Assembly (NCBI GenBank): GCA_018101195.1
Contig: JACDQH010000003.1
Coordinates: 124,001-188,000, forward strand
Direction: 5' to 3'
Length of the DNA: 64,000 nucleotides
Source of the DNA: Rickettsiaceae bacterium H1
GTDB taxonomy: Bacteria; Pseudomonadota; Alphaproteobacteria; Rickettsiales; Anaplasmataceae
A model generated the notes under the pieces. That model saw nothing but the letters and a program-made list of their open reading frames with translations. It was not told the DNA's origin and ran no database searches. The position numbers and the translations under genes are program-made. Positions 38,260 through 48,355 of the stretch are shown piece after piece (the first letter of the stretch is position 1; each line of letters begins with the position of its first letter).

Positions 38260-39580
38260 AGATGTTCAAGTTGCATTAAGTACCGATCACTTAGATAATT
38301 GGGAAGCTGACGGAATATCTATAGACAGTAGAACGACACAATCGAAAAATTTATTCGTAGCAATCAAAGGAGAAAATTTCGACAGTCATAATTTTATTCA
38401 AGAAGCAGAAAGAAAAGGTGCGATAGCAGTAATAGTAAATCGCCAAATAAAAACGAAAATACCAATTATAATCGTAAAAAACACGATAAAAGCTATTCAA
38501 GACTTGGCACGCCATAAACGAACTCAAACTTCGGCAAAAATGATCGGTATTACTGGTAGCGTAGGTAAAACAACAACAAAAGACATGACTTATCACATGC
38601 TTTCTTGTTACGGCAAAACATATAGAAACAGCGGAAATTTAAATAATCACATAGGATTACCTTTAAGTTTACTGAATGCCCCTGAAGATGCCGATTATGT
38701 AATTTTGGAAATGGGAATGAACCATGCCGGAGAAATAGAGTTACTGAGCAACATTATGCAACCCGATATTTCGATTATTACGAATATAGGACCAGCACAT
38801 CTTGAATTTTTTTCCTCGGTAAAAGAGATTGCTCGTGCAAAAGCGGAAATTTTTACGAGAACAAAAGGTATAGTAATTTTAAACAAAGAAGACGAATATT
38901 ACGATTATTTATATAAATCGGCAAAACAATACTCCGATATTCGCCGAATAATCACAGTCGGTATAAATAAAAACACCAATGTAAAATTGGTAAATTATGA
39001 TGAAAATAACATTTCGGTACTAATAGGAGGTAAACAACAAATTAAATTGGGATTCCCAACAATATACGAGCACTTAATCATCAATAGCTTATTTCCTTTA
39101 GGAATAATATATGCCCTTAACTTGGAGTTAAATAAATCTGCAGATAGCTTGAATCAATTCGAGTTACAAAAAGGTAGAGGTAATATTCACCGTGTTAACG
39201 ATATAACGATAATCGACGATACTTATAATGCCAGTCCGCCTGCGGTAAAAGCCGCTATAAAATTTCTTTCCCGATTTAACGGAAGAAAAATCGCCATATT
39301 AGGCGATATGTTTGAATTAGGAAATAAAGCAAAAGAGCTACACATAGACCTTGTAAATACTATAATTCACTATAAGATTGATTTGGTTTTCACTGTCGGT
39401 ACTAATATGAGATTTTTATATGAGCACCTTGAAAAGGACAAAATAGGGAGACATTTCGATAAATCGAATAACGTCAATATCTTACCCGATCTAAAAAAAG
39501 GAGACGTTATATTAGTAAAAGGCTCACGAGGTATTAAAATGGAACGAATAGTGGAAAAATTATTATCTCATGTTAAATAA
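38243..39580 (+). CDS. murF: UDP-MurNAc-tripeptide--D-alanyl-D-alanine ligase
   Basis: Last cytoplasmic ligase of peptidoglycan precursor synthesis; adds D-Ala-D-Ala. N-terminal MurF domain with GISIDSRTTQSKNLFVAIKGE, P-loop ITGSVGKTTTKDM at about 103-115, ILEMGMNHAGEIELLS, and the late IIDDTYNASPPAVKAAI and AILGDMFELG motifs of MurF. 445 residues. It stands without its usual mur/fts cluster, between M32 and ubiA; overlaps ubiA by 11 bases. Confidence 0.97.
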   Translation: MKITNKDVQVALSTDHLDNWEADGISIDSRTTQSKNLFVAIKGENFDSHNFIQEAERKGAIAVIVNRQIKTKIPIIIVKNTIKAIQDLARHKRTQTSAKMIGITGSVGKTTTKDMTYHMLSCYGKTYRNSGNLNNHIGLPLSLLNAPEDADYVILEMGMNHAGEIELLSNIMQPDISIITNIGPAHLEFFSSVKEIARAKAEIFTRTKGIVILNKEDEYYDYLYKSAKQYSDIRRIITVGINKNTNVKLVNYDENNISVLIGGKQQIKLGFPTIYEHLIINSLFPLGIIYALNLELNKSADSLNQFELQKGRGNIHRVNDITIIDDTYNASPPAVKAAIKFLSRFNGRKIAILGDMFELGNKAKELHIDLVNTIIHYKIDLVFTVGTNMRFLYEHLEKDKIGRHFDKSNNVNILPDLKKGDVILVKGSRGIKMERIVEKLLSHVK

Positions 39581-40430
39581 AATAGATCCTTACCTAAGGT
39601 TAATGAGAATACACAATTTAACCGGAGCATGGTTATTACTCTGGCCATGTTTATGGGGGTTGGTAATTTCCAGCGATAATATTTATCAATTATTATGGGC
39701 ACCGGTCTTTTTGTTCGGAGCAATAGTGATGCGTTCCGCCGGCTGTATTATTAATGATGTCATCGACATAAAACTGGATCGGCAAGTAGAACGAACTAAA
39801 AACAGACCGTTAGCCAGAAAAGAAATAACGATAACACAGGCCATGATGTTATTTTCTTCATTACTTCTTATAGGTTTCGTGATATTGCTTACCATGGGAA
39901 ATTTATCAGTATTACTGGGTTCTATCGCCATAATACTTATAGTAATTTATCCATTTGCAAAATATTATTTAAAATACCCACAATTTATTTTAGGTTTGGT
40001 ATTTAATTTCGGTATTTTAATTAGCTCAGCCGCAATACAAGAAAAAATTACGCTAGCAGCAATGTTATTATATATCGGCAGTTTTTTTTGGATAGTTTAT
40101 TATGACACAATCTATGGACACCAAGATAAAAAAGATGATGAAAAAGTAGGTGTTAATTCAACCGCATTAACAAAGATCGGATCTAAAAAATGGCTCGGTA
40201 AATTTTATCAAACAGCAATAATTTTGTGGGCTTTTGCCGGCGTGTTATCGAAAGTAAGCATATTATATTATTTAGTCTTATCTGCAATAGCTTACCTACT
40301 GTTCAAACAATTAAAAAATGTAAACCTAGACAATAAAGAACAATGTATGAAAGCATTCCAATTTAATTCCAATATAGGTTTCATATTACTTGTAGGAACA
40401 TTTTTCGGTAAAATACATGAATTTATTTAA
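39570..40430 (+). CDS. ubiA: 4-hydroxybenzoate polyprenyltransferase
   Basis: Inner-membrane enzyme that joins a polyprenyl chain to 4-hydroxybenzoate in ubiquinone synthesis. 286 residues with about nine membrane helices. First aspartate motif NDVIDIKLD at 62-70 with ERTKNRPLA; second aspartate motif YDTIYGHQDKKDDEKVGV. Overlaps murF and the flavin reductase gene, so translation is probably coupled. Confidence 0.95.
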   Translation: MLNKIDPYLRLMRIHNLTGAWLLLWPCLWGLVISSDNIYQLLWAPVFLFGAIVMRSAGCIINDVIDIKLDRQVERTKNRPLARKEITITQAMMLFSSLLLIGFVILLTMGNLSVLLGSIAIILIVIYPFAKYYLKYPQFILGLVFNFGILISSAAIQEKITLAAMLLYIGSFFWIVYYDTIYGHQDKKDDEKVGVNSTALTKIGSKKWLGKFYQTAIILWAFAGVLSKVSILYYLVLSAIAYLLFKQLKNVNLDNKEQCMKAFQFNSNIGFILLVGTFFGKIHEFI

Positions 40431-40884
40431 AGAATGCATGAGCTTATTTGCTACGGGAGTAACAGTAGTTACCACCGAAAACGAGACTGGTAAATACGGA
40501 ATTACCATCAACTCGTTTTGTTCTTTATCCTTGAAACCAATGATGATTCTCTTTAATCTGGAAAAAATTGCCGAAAGATTCCAAATATTTTACGAATGTG
40601 AAAAGTTTACGATTAATGTGCTAAGCGATAAACAACAACAAGTATCAAAAGCATTCGCAGAAACTAACACCAAACAGTATAAAAGATATTTTCAAGAATA
40701 TGACGGAAAATTATTACCATCAATTAAAGGATCGTTATGTCATATCCATTGTGATAAACATAAAATGTATGACGGCGGAGATCATAAAATCATCACCGGT
40801 ATAGTAAAAAGCATGAAAAAAAATTACGAAGGAAATCCATTGATATACTATAAAAGTAATTATTACGAATTACATAATGAATAA
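40417..40884 (+). CDS. flavin reductase-like domain protein
   Basis: Single flavin-reductase domain of 155 residues (FMN-binding split barrel) as in HpaC-type reductases, which use NAD(P)H to reduce FMN or FAD for a partner oxygenase. Family features are LFATGVTVVTTENETGKYGITINSFCSLSLKP near the start, FTINVLSDKQQQVSKAFA and a late HKIITGIVKS. The substrate partner is not visible; the neighbour ubiA hints at but does not prove a role in quinone metabolism. Overlaps ubiA by 14 and dapB by 8 bases. Confidence 0.82.
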   Translation: MNLFKECMSLFATGVTVVTTENETGKYGITINSFCSLSLKPMMILFNLEKIAERFQIFYECEKFTINVLSDKQQQVSKAFAETNTKQYKRYFQEYDGKLLPSIKGSLCHIHCDKHKMYDGGDHKIITGIVKSMKKNYEGNPLIYYKSNYYELHNE

Positions 40885-41638
40885 AGTAAAAATAGGTGTT
40901 GTCGGTTATATGGGCCGAATGGGAAAACAAATAACTTCGGTAATCTTGGAATCAGAGCAAGCGATACTTTCAAGCTGTGTATCACGTACAAAATCAAAAA
41001 AACTTTCAAAAAACAATGTTAAGATTGCAAAATCTATCTCCGAAGTTTGCCGAGATGCCAACGTTGTTATTGAATTTACAAATCCGATCACCATGAAAGA
41101 ATGTTTAGCTACAGCACAAGAAACTAAAACCCCTTTAGTCAGTGGAACTACCGGACACGATAATTACGAATTAATGAAACAAGTAGCAAAAACCACGCCA
41201 ATAATTTGGGCAGCTAACATGAGTTTAGGAATAAACGTGTTATCGAAAATAGTTATGGAAGTAGCAAATGCATTAAACGAAGATTATGATATCGAAATAT
41301 CAGAAATACACCATGTCCATAAAAAAGATTTTCCTTCTGGGACTGCTATTATGCTGGGTAAAGCTTCTGCCAAAGGACGAGATGTTGATTTCGAATCAAA
41401 AAAATCGATTTATCGCAACACTATCAGAAAAAAAGGAGAAATAGGCTTTTCTTCATTAAGAGGCGGCGGGATTTTCGGTGAACATAAAGTTATGTTTATT
41501 GCCGAAGATGAGTACCTGGAATTAAGTCACGTTGCTTTAACAAGAAAATTATTTGCCAAAGGTGCGGTAAAAGGCGCCCTATGGCTATACGATAAAAAAC
41601 CCGGTTTATATTCCATGCAAAACGTATTAAAAAAATGA
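40877..41638 (+). CDS. dapB: 4-hydroxy-tetrahydrodipicolinate reductase
   Basis: NAD(P)H-dependent step toward diaminopimelate and lysine. Nucleotide-binding [14 protein letters not shown] at 6-19, SGTTGH, and the catalytic segment [15 protein letters not shown] with the His pair and Lys. The [20 protein letters not shown] segment is typical of the dimer domain. 253 residues. Serves the same pathway as lysC (50.7 kb) and supplies MurE/MurF substrates. Overlaps pstB by 4 bases. Confidence 0.96.
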   Translation: MNKVKIGVVGYMGRMGKQITSVILESEQAILSSCVSRTKSKKLSKNNVKIAKSISEVCRDANVVIEFTNPITMKECLATAQETKTPLVSGTTGHDNYELMKQVAKTTPIIWAANMSLGINVLSKIVMEVANALNEDYDIEISEIHHVHKKDFPSGTAIMLGKASAKGRDVDFESKKSIYRNTIRKKGEIGFSSLRGGGIFGEHKVMFIAEDEYLELSHVALTRKLFAKGAVKGALWLYDKKPGLYSMQNVLKK

Positions 41639-42399
41639 GCGAAAAAAAAATACACGCAAATGTAAAAAAACTAAATCTTTGGTATGGAAAAAAGCAAAGT
41701 TTATTCGATATCGATATCGGAATTTTAGAAAAACAAGTTACATCTTTTATAGGTCCGTCCGGTTGCGGTAAAACGAGCTTGCTCAGATGTTTTAACCGTA
41801 TGAACGATTACATCGAAGATTGCCGCGTCGAAGGCGAAATTACAATCGGAAAACATAATATATACGACCCGAATTTAGATGTCGTATTACTTCGTGCAAA
41901 AGTCGGAATGGTATTTCAAAAGCCCAATCCATTTCCTAAATCAATATACGATAATGTTTCTTACGGGCCGAAATTACATGGTATAAACAATAAGCACGGT
42001 AAATTAGATGAAATAGTAGAAAGTAGTTTAACCAAAGTCGGTTTATGGAAAGAAGTGAAAGACAGATTAAAAGAGAACGCTACCACTTTATCAGGAGGGC
42101 AACAACAGCGTTTGTGCATAGCACGTGCGATTGCGGTAAAACCGACGTTACTACTTATGGACGAACCGTGCTCTGCATTAGACCCAATAGCAACCGCAAC
42201 CATAGAAAAATTAATTATCGAACTGAAGAAAAAATTTACAATAGTGATCGTGACCCACTCGATGCCGCAAACAAAAAGAGTTTCGGATAGCGTTATATTT
42301 TTTTACTCCGGTAAAATCATCGAATATGGCAGTACAGAAAAAATGTTTAACCAACCAAAACTTGAAAAAACAAAAAAGTACATTCAAGAGAGGTTTTAA
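41635..42399 (+). CDS. pstB: phosphate ABC transporter ATP-binding protein
   Basis: ATPase of the high-affinity phosphate importer. Walker [10 protein letters not shown] at 40-48; the PstB-typical RCFNRMND and [14 protein letters not shown]-loop [18 protein letters not shown]; signature [16 protein letters not shown]; Walker [23 protein letters not shown] switch His. 254 residues. The partner genes pstS, pstC and pstA are not in the window. Last gene of the six-gene operon, 10 bases from a convergent tRNA-Cys. Confidence 0.96.
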   Translation: MSEKKIHANVKKLNLWYGKKQSLFDIDIGILEKQVTSFIGPSGCGKTSLLRCFNRMNDYIEDCRVEGEITIGKHNIYDPNLDVVLLRAKVGMVFQKPNPFPKSIYDNVSYGPKLHGINNKHGKLDEIVESSLTKVGLWKEVKDRLKENATTLSGGQQQRLCIARAIAVKPTLLLMDEPCSALDPIATATIEKLIIELKKKFTIVIVTHSMPQTKRVSDSVIFFYSGKIIEYGSTEKMFNQPKLEKTKKYIQERF

Positions 42400-42409
42400 A
42401 TTAAAAAAG

Positions 42410-42480
42410 AGGCCGGGACCGGAATTGAACCGACGTACAAGGATTTGCAATCCTCTGCATAACCACTCTGCCACCCAGCC
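42410..42480 (-). tRNA. tRNA-Cys (anticodon GCA)
   Basis: Acceptor GGCTGGG pairs with CCCGGCC; anticodon loop TTGCAAA gives GCA; T arm CGGTTCAATTCCG; discriminator T (U73, the identity base of tRNA-Cys). No encoded CCA. It lies convergent to pstB with a 10-base gap. Confidence 0.95.
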
Positions 42481-42655
42481 ATTCAGAGATATAATATATA
42501 GTAAATTTAATAATTATAAAATCCCCTAAAAAAATATAAGATAAATTGTCAATTAACAAAATTGTCCTGATTCGATAATTGTTTATTTAAAGCAAACCAC
42601 CCTATCAACAAATTATCCTACACCAAAATTTTCTAAATAAAACAAGTAATAACAA

Positions 42656-45421
42656 TTAATGATACTTAAAAATTTCCATCACTCTTTGTAAGATTTTAGG
42701 AGTAAGAATCGATATCATATTAACAGATATTTTATTTTCTCCATCTTCTTGTGTTTGCAACCTATAATCGATAGAAATAATTCCTCTGCCCTTTCCTCCC
42801 GTTAACAATCTTCCGATAACAGGAGTTTTCCAAATTAATTTATTAATAAAATATATAGGTACTACATAGCCCGACAAGTCAACTTTTCTATTCTTAATAT
42901 CTATCGGTCCTTCAAAGCTAATACCGAGTGACATCCCTTCCAACCAAGATTCATCAAAATTAGCTATATTATTTTGAAAAGTAAAAGGAGCTTGCAATTG
43001 ATTAAAATATATACCGTCGTTATTTAACGTGTTCACTATACCTTGCAACGATGCTAAAGATAATATTTGAGTTAATATAGGCGCTTTAACTAAGAAAAAA
43101 TCTTTTAATATTAAATTCCCCCTAATGCTGTCAGGTGGCGAATGCAATATCAATATTCCTTGATTAACATCTTCCGTAATACCAAGGGCAGATAGCAATA
43201 ATCCGGCATCATTTGAACGAGCAAGAAATCCATTTTCATTATTTTCAATAATAAAAGCTTTGTCATCATTAAATCTACCGGTAATATAACTATCTTTATA
43301 TTTAGGATTTATTTTCGAATGAAAATCAAACACCGATATGTTGTTATTTAAAATAATTTCACCTAAATCGGCAACAACATATAAGTTCTCATCGATATCA
43401 AAGTTACCGTCAGATAATTGATCTAAAGCTAACTTATCTCCTTTGATTACTATATGTTTTGTGCCATTTATTTCCTTATAACTAAGCATGATGTGATTAT
43501 CACCGACTGTTAACTCACTTAACTTAAGGTCGGTTATAATTGCTTTTTCAACATTCGCTCTAGCAGTAATTTTCACTTTATCAGAATTAAGATCTAAGTT
43601 AGGTATTGAAAAAGAATCTCCATCCTTTAATACTACGTTAAATATTAACGAGCCATATTCTCCGATTTCACTACGCCAACCTATACTTCCAATATCAATT
43701 AAACTGTCAGAAATATCTATATCGCAATTGATATAATGATAATCGTCTATATAACTACTGTCTATATTAACATTTACATCACCCGAAACTGATTTTACAT
43801 CAAAACCAACCATTTTAAGCAAATCTGAAACACAGAATTCTCCCTGTAGTTTTGCCTTTATCACTTCTGAATCATTATTAGCATTCAACGTAAAACTTCT
43901 ACTATTAGCAATACCATTGCCGAACAAATCCCATCTATCGTTCTCAATATTCAAATCAAAATTACCATCTTGAATGTTAAACACTTTTAAAAAGCTGTCA
44001 CTATGAACATTAGAGATTGCAACTTCGATTTTCCTCTCTACCGAATCATTAATTGCAAAAGAAAATTGTGCATCCGCATTAGCATCAATTTCACTTATTT
44101 TCTTTTTTAATTCACCATCATTTAAAAATGAATATAGCACTTTCAATCTACTTTTAGATTTCCCATTTATAATCAGCGGAACAGAGGAAGAACCAATATC
44201 TTGTTTAGTAATTACCCCATTACTCAAATTTATATCACCTAATTTCCCTGTTTTAACCACAACGTTCAATTGATCATCCAGTATTGAAAAATAGCCGCTC
44301 AAATCGGTAACTGGGGAAAATAACTCTTCTATTAACAATTTTCCATTAGCAAAATCTGCTGCTAAATCAATGTTCATTACATTTTCAACACCACCTTTAA
44401 TTCTCAGCTTAGGATTAAGGAAATTACCTTGAGCAACATGCGATCGGAACCATTTTTCACCTTCTTGACCAATACCTTGCGGCCAAAAATCAAGCAATTC
44501 TCCTATTTCGACTGAATCCGTTTGGGCAATAATATCCATAGAACGATTATTAAGAGAATATCGACCGGATAACGAGATTTTTTTTTCTTTCGTAAAAAAA
44601 TCCAAATCCATAATCGATAATATATTTTTCTTTATTTTTGCAGTAGCAGTGCCAGAGGTAATATATTCAACACGTTTATCTCCATATACCTTACCCAAAA
44701 TATCATTAATTTTCACACTACCGCTGCTTACCTCACCTTTTTTATTAAAAGTGAATATTGAATTACCACTAATAATAATCTGGTAACTCTGGGGAATTAA
44801 GTTAGTATAAGACAGATCGATATTGGAAAATTGCGAAGAGATAGTCGTATAGCTTGCTAACCTTACTTCAAGTTGTACATAACTATCCCTGCCCTTTTTA
44901 ATGCTTATGTTAACAACATTAGAATTGTATCGTGATATTGAACCAAAGTATATCTCGTCCAAATGCAGATTGTTAATTAAAAGATTACTTAACTTACCCT
45001 TATCAACATATTTTCCCACATAACTCAAAACTTTTTTTATTTTGTCCAGGTCAAAACCCTCACTTGCAGGCAGAATAACTTTGGGATTAGTAACATCGAG
45101 ATGTTTTAGGGTAAAACCAGAAAAAAAATACTTTACATGTACGGTAGCGTCTATTTTAGGTATTTTTCCAATCAGCAAGCCGTCTTTATCTTTTACAAGA
45201 ATACCAAATAGGCTGATTTTGTAATCGCTGTTATCACTATTAACCACTATATTACTAATCTTTAAATTAAAATCAGGAAATACCTTTTGAAAAGTATTTA
45301 GTATATACTTATTGACATAAGCATCGTATATTTTAATGTTATCCTGGTAAAAAAATCCAACAGTGGCTATAATCAAAATTAATAAACATAACGCACTAAA
45401 AATGATTTTGCGTATGGACAT
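42656..45421 (-). CDS. AsmA-like (YhdP/DUF3971-type) envelope protein
   Basis: Long inner-membrane-anchored periplasmic protein of the AsmA group, thought to help lipid transport or outer membrane homeostasis. I place the start at 45421 (MSIRKIIFSALC, 921 aa); a frame from 45445 adds eight residues. Signal anchor at about 4-22, then a repetitive beta-rich body (ISLSGRYSLNNRSMDI, SGYFSILDDQLNVVVKTGKL). The C-terminal AsmA domain shows LQGIVNTLNNDGIYFNQL and FDESWLEGMSLGISFEGP, then VIGRLLTGGKGRGIISIDY. Such proteins are often found in Rickettsiales. Confidence 0.78.
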   Translation of the reverse strand: MSIRKIIFSALCLLILIIATVGFFYQDNIKIYDAYVNKYILNTFQKVFPDFNLKISNIVVNSDNSDYKISLFGILVKDKDGLLIGKIPKIDATVHVKYFFSGFTLKHLDVTNPKVILPASEGFDLDKIKKVLSYVGKYVDKGKLSNLLINNLHLDEIYFGSISRYNSNVVNISIKKGRDSYVQLEVRLASYTTISSQFSNIDLSYTNLIPQSYQIIISGNSIFTFNKKGEVSSGSVKINDILGKVYGDKRVEYITSGTATAKIKKNILSIMDLDFFTKEKKISLSGRYSLNNRSMDIIAQTDSVEIGELLDFWPQGIGQEGEKWFRSHVAQGNFLNPKLRIKGGVENVMNIDLAADFANGKLLIEELFSPVTDLSGYFSILDDQLNVVVKTGKLGDINLSNGVITKQDIGSSSVPLIINGKSKSRLKVLYSFLNDGELKKKISEIDANADAQFSFAINDSVERKIEVAISNVHSDSFLKVFNIQDGNFDLNIENDRWDLFGNGIANSRSFTLNANNDSEVIKAKLQGEFCVSDLLKMVGFDVKSVSGDVNVNIDSSYIDDYHYINCDIDISDSLIDIGSIGWRSEIGEYGSLIFNVVLKDGDSFSIPNLDLNSDKVKITARANVEKAIITDLKLSELTVGDNHIMLSYKEINGTKHIVIKGDKLALDQLSDGNFDIDENLYVVADLGEIILNNNISVFDFHSKINPKYKDSYITGRFNDDKAFIIENNENGFLARSNDAGLLLSALGITEDVNQGILILHSPPDSIRGNLILKDFFLVKAPILTQILSLASLQGIVNTLNNDGIYFNQLQAPFTFQNNIANFDESWLEGMSLGISFEGPIDIKNRKVDLSGYVVPIYFINKLIWKTPVIGRLLTGGKGRGIISIDYRLQTQEDGENKISVNMISILTPKILQRVMEIFKYH

Positions 45422-45570
45422 GTTATATTGGTTTTTAAAAAACAATTCAAATTATCAACCGTATACCTATTTAAAACATTATATAGCTATTTTTTTTTTG
45501 CAAACTTTATCAGACAATACTCAATAGTAAAATAATTTATTTTCAGCTACAAGTAACAACAGAATAAATT

Positions 45571-46647
45571 TTATGACTGACATTTTACTTCTTCATATAT
45601 AAACCAAAAACCACAATCCATTTCCGGTATTATCGTTACATAAATAGGCTGAGTTTCAGATAAGTACATTACAAACTGATACATATTTACTATATTTTTA
45701 AGAAATTCGGAATTAAGTAAAAAGTTATTTTCTAATACTTTTCCCAGTAAACTAAGTTTTTGCCAAATCTTTACATAAAGAGGTTCATCATTTAACCATT
45801 GTTTGTCAATATCAAACAAGTTGGCAAATGCGTTATTGTATAATTTGATTCTCGTGTTTTTATCATAAAAAGAAATAGCAGTATTTACGTGAGACATAAT
45901 ATTTTTTCTATTATCGTGTAACTCGCCAATGCTTTTCCGCGCTTGAATTAACTCGGTTGCATCATGCGCAAAATTAACAACTGATTTTTCTTTTTTAATG
46001 CTATTAATCATTAATATTTTTAATTCTCCTTCGATGCTCAATCTTTTATTAATGCTCTCTTTCTTTAAATTAACTTGAATACATTTGTCTCTAAAATACT
46101 GAGAATACAACTTATTCGAATATATAATTTTTAAATTTTGCAGATCATACTCCCAAACAAGGTAAGGCAATCGATCCAATATACCCATATAATACTGTTT
46201 ATTTTCCAATATATTTTGAGTATGAGCTTGCGTTTTCGTATTTAATTTAACGGATTCAGAAATGTCTTCAAAAATTAACATCAAGCCTTTTATTTTACCG
46301 TCTTTTTCATTAACCACGCTCTTAACCCTACATTTAACATATTTTCGGCTTTCTTTCATTTTTAAGGTAAGAGAAAAAACCTTGGAAGAATTAGATGCAA
46401 GCGAGCAATAATCTTTAAGCTCATCCGAATTTTCAATCAAATAATACAACTCGTTCATCGAGTACACGCTCTTGAAAAAAATCATTTCGGTTCTATTTTG
46501 CATATCTACAAAACAAAAACCTATATCGAAATTAGTCAGTATATCGCGATAAATCTTACTATCGTTTTGCAATGATTTTATTTTGTTGTGTTGCTTTAAT
46601 AACATCATTAACAGCAGCACTATTATAAGAAAAGTTAACCCCTCCAA
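45571..46647 (-). CDS. PAS-domain signalling protein, DivL-like, no kinase domain
   Basis: 358 residues. N-terminal membrane helix (about 2-18), then two or three PAS-like units: about 30-130 (SVVNEKDGKIKGLMLIFEDI), 150-235 (DRLPYLVWEYDLQNLKIIYSN) and 245-355 (ISFYDKNTRIKLYNNAFANL ... CGFWFIYEEV). The last unit and the RKSIGELHDNRKNIMSHV lead-in resemble the sensory half of alphaproteobacterial DivL-type histidine kinases. Those continue into HisKA and HATPase domains; here the frame stops right after FIYEEV with KCQS, and the following DNA encodes no kinase. Either a truncated kinase or a PAS-only regulator. Confidence 0.65.
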   Translation of the reverse strand: MEGLTFLIIVLLLMMLLKQHNKIKSLQNDSKIYRDILTNFDIGFCFVDMQNRTEMIFFKSVYSMNELYYLIENSDELKDYCSLASNSSKVFSLTLKMKESRKYVKCRVKSVVNEKDGKIKGLMLIFEDISESVKLNTKTQAHTQNILENKQYYMGILDRLPYLVWEYDLQNLKIIYSNKLYSQYFRDKCIQVNLKKESINKRLSIEGELKILMINSIKKEKSVVNFAHDATELIQARKSIGELHDNRKNIMSHVNTAISFYDKNTRIKLYNNAFANLFDIDKQWLNDEPLYVKIWQKLSLLGKVLENNFLLNSEFLKNIVNMYQFVMYLSETQPIYVTIIPEMDCGFWFIYEEVKCQS

Positions 46648-46746
46648 TTCGAGTAGAGCAGCAATAATAATCAGTCTCCTTCAATAAATTATTTAGTATT
46701 TAGTATTTATTATCCCACATATGTTTCTTAAGATAATAATGTTAAA

Positions 46747-47757
46747 TTATATCGTTAATAAACCATCAATTGCTTGTTTCATAAAATTATTAATAATTTC
46801 TTTCACGCTAGATTCTTTTTTTACCATACCGACACTTTGCCCCGCCATTAACGACCCAGTTTCTACTTCTCCGTCGATTACCGCTCTTCTTAGAGCACCA
46901 ACCCAATATTTCTCTATTTTCAGTTGAGCTTCGTTTTTCGATAAACCTTCATCATAGTACTCTTTTACTACTTGTCGCTGAAAGTCAGTGAACTTACTGG
47001 TAGACTTATTACTTATCGCTCTAACCGGAATTACGGCAAAATTATCGTCAACTTGAATCGAGACGGTGGTATCACGAGAAGACGCTTCGACAAATTTTTT
47101 CTTAAAATCAGTATGAGCAACGGATTCCTTTGCACAAACAAAAATTGTTCCCATTTGGCATCCGCTGGCACCCATCTGCAAATAATTCACCATCATACTA
47201 CCATGGCCGATGCCGCCAGCAACAAATACAGGTACGGTACTATCTTGAAAAAAAGGCAAAATCTCTTGAGCAAGCACGGAAGTACTGACGGGACCTATAT
47301 GTCCCCCCGCTTCCATCCCTTCTATTATCAACGCATCAACACCATTTCTAATCAGACGTCTTGCAATATTTACTGCAGGAGTAAAACTCATAACTTTTAT
47401 CCCAGCTTTCTTTAAATGTTTTATTGAATCAACCGTAGGTATTCCTCCAGCAAGAATGACATGGGTTACCTTCGTTTCAATGCATACGTCAAACAAATCG
47501 TAAATTTCAGGATGCATAACCACGATATTAACACCAAAATTATTTCCTCCAGTTAACCCTCTAGCTAAATGAATTTCCTTTTTTAACATCTCGGGAGGCA
47601 TAGAACCGCAAGCAATAACGCCGAATCCTCCGGCATTAGAAATAGCGGAAACCAGCTTATGTTCCGATATCCAGCTCATTGCTCCGCCCATTATCGCATA
47701 TTTCGCTCCTAAAAAACTCGTACCTTTATGCCATAATCGTTCCAGATCCTTTACCAT
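46747..47757 (-). CDS. nitronate monooxygenase-type FMN enzyme (NPD family)
   Basis: 336-residue TIM-barrel flavoenzyme of the 2-nitropropane dioxygenase family. Motifs: GGAMSWISEHKLVSAISNAGG, FGVNIVVMHP, VILAGGIPTVDSI, IIEGMEAGGHIGPVS with the substrate-side His, and VFVAGGIGHGSMMVNYLQMGASGCQMGT for FMN phosphate. May detoxify nitronates; the related FabK enoyl-ACP reductases are an alternative, less likely from the EAGGH motif. Overlaps the cytochrome b561 gene by 7 bases. Confidence 0.85.
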   Translation of the reverse strand: MVKDLERLWHKGTSFLGAKYAIMGGAMSWISEHKLVSAISNAGGFGVIACGSMPPEMLKKEIHLARGLTGGNNFGVNIVVMHPEIYDLFDVCIETKVTHVILAGGIPTVDSIKHLKKAGIKVMSFTPAVNIARRLIRNGVDALIIEGMEAGGHIGPVSTSVLAQEILPFFQDSTVPVFVAGGIGHGSMMVNYLQMGASGCQMGTIFVCAKESVAHTDFKKKFVEASSRDTTVSIQVDDNFAVIPVRAISNKSTSKFTDFQRQVVKEYYDEGLSKNEAQLKIEKYWVGALRRAVIDGEVETGSLMAGQSVGMVKKESSVKEIINNFMKQAIDGLLTI

Positions 47758-48269
47758 ATACGCTTTAATATATTTTCTTTATCGATAATAAGGTGCTTTA
47801 AAGTTCCCAAAAAATGTAAAGATATGAATACAACAAAAACATATGCACCGACAACGTGTAGCGTATGAGCGCTAACAGCCAATTTTTGATTTTTTTCTAT
47901 GAGTAGTGGGACATTGATATCGAAAAACCAAGTAAAATTACGCCCCGAAGAACTTGACATTATATATCCCGAAATCGGCATACTAAACATTAACAAGTAT
48001 AAGCACCAGTGCACAATTCTAGCTATGTAATCAAGCAGAAAATTATTTGGCATCGGAGGTATTACTGTAAAAATTCTTATCAATAATCGCAGCAACACTA
48101 AACCAATAATAGTCACACCTATTGCTTTATGTATTCCATATATAAAAGGTTTAATCGCATCATCGGCCTTACCCATATTAAAACCTACAATAATTAAACC
48201 AATGATTAACATCGCCATAAACCAATGCATAAATCTGAGAAATAAATTATATTTTTTAACCATAAGCAC
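47751..48269 (-). CDS. cytochrome b561-type membrane protein
   Basis: Four-helix di-haem b cytochrome (CybB-like), 172 residues, passing electrons between quinol and an acceptor in the inner membrane. Candidate haem ligands: H15 (RFMHWFMAM), the His in YGIHKAIG, and two in the third and fourth helices (SAHTLHVVGAY, SLHFLGTLKHL). IVHWCLYLLMFSMPISGYIMSSSSG is a family signature. First gene of a two-gene operon with the nitronate monooxygenase gene. Confidence 0.9.
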   Translation of the reverse strand: MLMVKKYNLFLRFMHWFMAMLIIGLIIVGFNMGKADDAIKPFIYGIHKAIGVTIIGLVLLRLLIRIFTVIPPMPNNFLLDYIARIVHWCLYLLMFSMPISGYIMSSSSGRNFTWFFDINVPLLIEKNQKLAVSAHTLHVVGAYVFVVFISLHFLGTLKHLIIDKENILKRIW

Positions 48270-48355
48270 CTAATTTATGTTCATTACAAACATGGTAATA
48301 AACGATTCAGGCGAAGTAAAATTTATTACCCCAATAAAAATAAAATTTATAAAAT

